This document shows positions 62,721-64,000 of a stretch of 64,000 nucleotides of DNA, piece after piece. The stretch's first letter is position 1. Every line of letters begins with the position of its first letter. The notes beneath the pieces are model-generated. The model had not been told where the DNA came from. It did no database searches and saw only the letters and a list, made by a program, of their open reading frames with translations. The position numbers were made by a program, and so were the translations under genes. The stretch covers positions 930,001-994,000 of the forward strand of contig NZ_WVVW01000001.1 in assembly GCF_009857815.1 (NCBI RefSeq), read 5' to 3'. This DNA comes from Pseudomaricurvus sp. HS19. GTDB taxonomy: Bacteria; Pseudomonadota; Gammaproteobacteria; Pseudomonadales; Cellvibrionaceae.

Positions 62721-62724
62721 GTCA

Positions 62725-63426
62725 CTATTTCTGGGCGGAGCCGGCCCTCTCGTAGGAGGAGGAGTCCAGCTGGGCGGTATTGGCCGCGTGCATTTCCATC
62801 AACTTCTGCAGATATGCCTGTACTTCAGCGGGAGCCTGCGAAGAAGTCGTCACCAGCACCGGACGACTGACGGACTGATAGGTGGGGCCACCATAGGCCA
62901 GACTGCCAGCCGGAGATGAGCTGACGGTGCGCGCACCGGGGGCCGAGTACTGGAAGCCGGCAGGCGCCGAAGGCAGTGGCGGGCTCCGCAGCAGCTTCTC
63001 TTCGGATGAGAGGTTGCCAGTGGCATCAGCTGTTGCCACCACACCTGCGTCCATGGCATCACCCCCACCAAGGGAGATCACTTGTGCCGTCAGCACCATA
63101 ACCGCCGCCACAGATGCGGCTATGCCCACTCTCGGCAGGTGCACCCGCCAACCTTTCCTCGCCGGCACGCCAGCAACAGCAGGCTCTTCGTCAATGGCCT
63201 CGCGGATTGCCGCGGAAAGATCCATCTTCAGATCCACCCCTGCCTCGCCACGCATTACCGAGGAGATACACTGGTAACGCGCCCATGCCACCCTTAATTC
63301 CGGATCTGAATCGGTCGCATTCAGGACCCGCCTCAACTCCAGCTCGGAGGCCTCGCCATCGACGAGAGCCGATACCGACTCCAGCATCTGTGTGCCGGAG
63401 CGGGATGATTGTGTGTGCTTAGTCAT
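62725..63426 (-). CDS. rseA: Sigma-E anti-sigma factor RseA/MucA
   Basis: 233 residues: cytoplasmic sigma-binding domain (MLESVSALVDGEASELELRRVL), membrane helix about 100-119, Ala/Pro/Ser-rich periplasmic tail with C-terminal VQAYLQKLMEMH. Sequesters RpoE and is cleaved in stress. Between rpoE and rseC. The usual periplasmic protector RseB/MucB is not encoded next to it, so the tail may be guarded differently. Confidence 0.9.
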   Translation of the reverse strand: MTKHTQSSRSGTQMLESVSALVDGEASELELRRVLNATDSDPELRVAWARYQCISSVMRGEAGVDLKMDLSAAIREAIDEEPAVAGVPARKGWRVHLPRVGIAASVAAVMVLTAQVISLGGGDAMDAGVVATADATGNLSSEEKLLRSPPLPSAPAGFQYSAPGARTVSSSPAGSLAYGGPTYQSVSRPVLVTTSSQAPAEVQAYLQKLMEMHAANTAQLDSSSYERAGSAQK

Positions 63427-63546
63427 GTGCTGTCATTCGCCTGCTAACTAGTCGCCAAAACCCTACCCGTGTCCCTACGCCCTTGTTATGACGTAGTTTG
63501 CGGCCCGTCCTCTGCGTTCCGGAGCCTCTGCGAACTCCTGTGTGGC

Positions 63547-63574
63547 TCTGACTGACTCCCCTGTAGAAAGTTCA
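63547..63574 (-). promoter_or_regulatory. Putative sigma-E-type promoter between rpoE and rseA
   Basis: Minus strand: TGAACTT (63574-63568), 16 bases, TCAGA (63551-63547). It is close to the RpoE/AlgU consensus. It starts 63 bases after the rpoE stop and would give rseA its own sigma-E-dependent transcript with a leader of about 115 bases. Confidence 0.55.
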
Positions 63575-63636
63575 GTCAAATTCAGTTTGTGTTCAGATTT
63601 TTTGTGGTGTCTCACAATCGCGCCGGCACCCTGGCC

Positions 63637-64000
63637 TCAGGCCGCGCCGTCGTGGTGATCCATCAGCGGGGCAATGGCCTTTTCGATAGCCTCCCGAGCC
63701 CGGAAAATACGCGACCTGACCGTACCCACCGGGCACGCCATAATGGCCGCGATATCTTCATAGCTGAGCCCCTCCATCTCCCGCAGGGTCACGGCAGTGC
63801 GCAGGTCCTCGGGCAGTTGCTGGATGGCGTTATCCACCACCTGCTGCAGCTCATCGCGGAACAGGTTGGCCTCCGGGGTGTCGACATCCTTGAGGAAATC
63901 ACTGCCGGAATAAAACTCCGCATCTTCCACGTCCACATCCACCGAGGGCGGGCGGCGGCCCCTGGAAACCAGGTAGTTCTTGGCTGTATTGATGGCGATG
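63637..64000 (-). CDS. rpoE: RNA polymerase sigma-E factor (RpoE/AlgU), 5' end outside window
   Basis: The C-terminal 120 residues of an ECF sigma factor of the RpoE/AlgU group. Visible are the end of region 2 with AINTAKNYLVSRGRRPPS, the linker, and region 4 helix-turn-helix (LREMEGLSYEDIAAIMACPV, GTVRSRIFRAREA). Directs envelope-stress transcription. The frame is open to the right edge. Followed by rseA 210 bases downstream. Confidence 0.95.
   Translation of the reverse strand, partial: IAINTAKNYLVSRGRRPPSVDVDVEDAEFYSGSDFLKDVDTPEANLFRDELQQVVDNAIQQLPEDLRTAVTLREMEGLSYEDIAAIMACPVGTVRSRIFRAREAIEKAIAPLMDHHDGAA

Overview
The window is an ordinary chromosomal segment (about 58% GC, gene-dense, no plasmid, phage or CRISPR signature) from a gammaproteobacterium. 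The gene order resembles Pseudomonas and its relatives in Pseudomonadales/Cellvibrionales: mazG-relA-rlmD-cysM next to a GacS/BarA sensor; hptB-hsbR-hsbA; a histone H1-like AlgP-type gene; and a rpoE-rseA-rseC-mucD-lepA-lepB-rnc-era-recO-acpS block. A marine cellvibrionad-like organism is my best guess, but no rRNA is present to settle it.

Layout. 1-4.4 kb: two tandem, divergent AcnB-type aconitases, the first cut by the window edge. 4.6-11.8 kb: an AstE-like lipoprotein, uvrB, a PhnA/YjdM protein, an inverted-repeat element, a VWA-MoxR pair and a secreted rhodanese. 11.9-18.5 kb: an Hpt / response-regulator-phosphatase / STAS partner-switch module, a PA3496-like small gene, tRNA-Arg(CCT), rsmE and a GGDEF-EAL protein. 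18.6-29 kb: a mostly minus-strand housekeeping series (macro domain, ttcA, trpS, a queuosine-mannosyltransferase homologue, a cNMP-binding/rhodanese protein, apeB, a beta-hydroxyacid dehydrogenase, uppP, tsaB), with bioA on the plus strand. 29-32.7 kb: a Lys/Ala-rich histone-like gene, an AT-rich intergenic stretch, adk and two small tandem paralogues of unknown function. 32.6-41.2 kb: mazG, relA, rlmD, cysM and gacS/barA. 41.2-53.7 kb: an Atm1-type ABC exporter, a small exported protein, an HDAC-family deacetylase, hemH, a DUF523-DUF1722 protein, phrB, arfB, cmoA, cmoB, fldB and cpxR-cpxA. 53.7-64 kb: an orphan CbiM-type membrane protein followed upstream by the minus-strand acpS/recO/era/rnc/DUF4845/lepB/lepA and mucD/rseC/rseA/rpoE blocks; rpoE runs off the right edge.

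Functional threads. Several genes serve tRNA and ribosome biology (ttcA, cmoA/cmoB, tsaB, QTMAN homologue, trpS, rsmE, rlmD, era, rnc, lepA, arfB). Several serve signalling (relA, GacS, HptB-HsbR-HsbA, GGDEF-EAL, CpxAR, sigma-E). The envelope-stress block has two notable properties. The rseB/mucB gene normally found between rseA and rseC is missing, and two promoter-like elements with the same TGAACTW-N16-TCAGW layout lie just upstream of rseA and of mucD.

The window does not contain an obviously new multi-gene system. The items most worth checking are the sigma-E promoter pair with absent rseB, the tandem AcnB paralogues, the small tandem paralogue family at 32 kb, the QTMAN homologue overlapping a cNMP sensor, and the inverted-repeat element at 9 kb. 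All family assignments come from reading translated sequences and from memory of the families; no database search was run.
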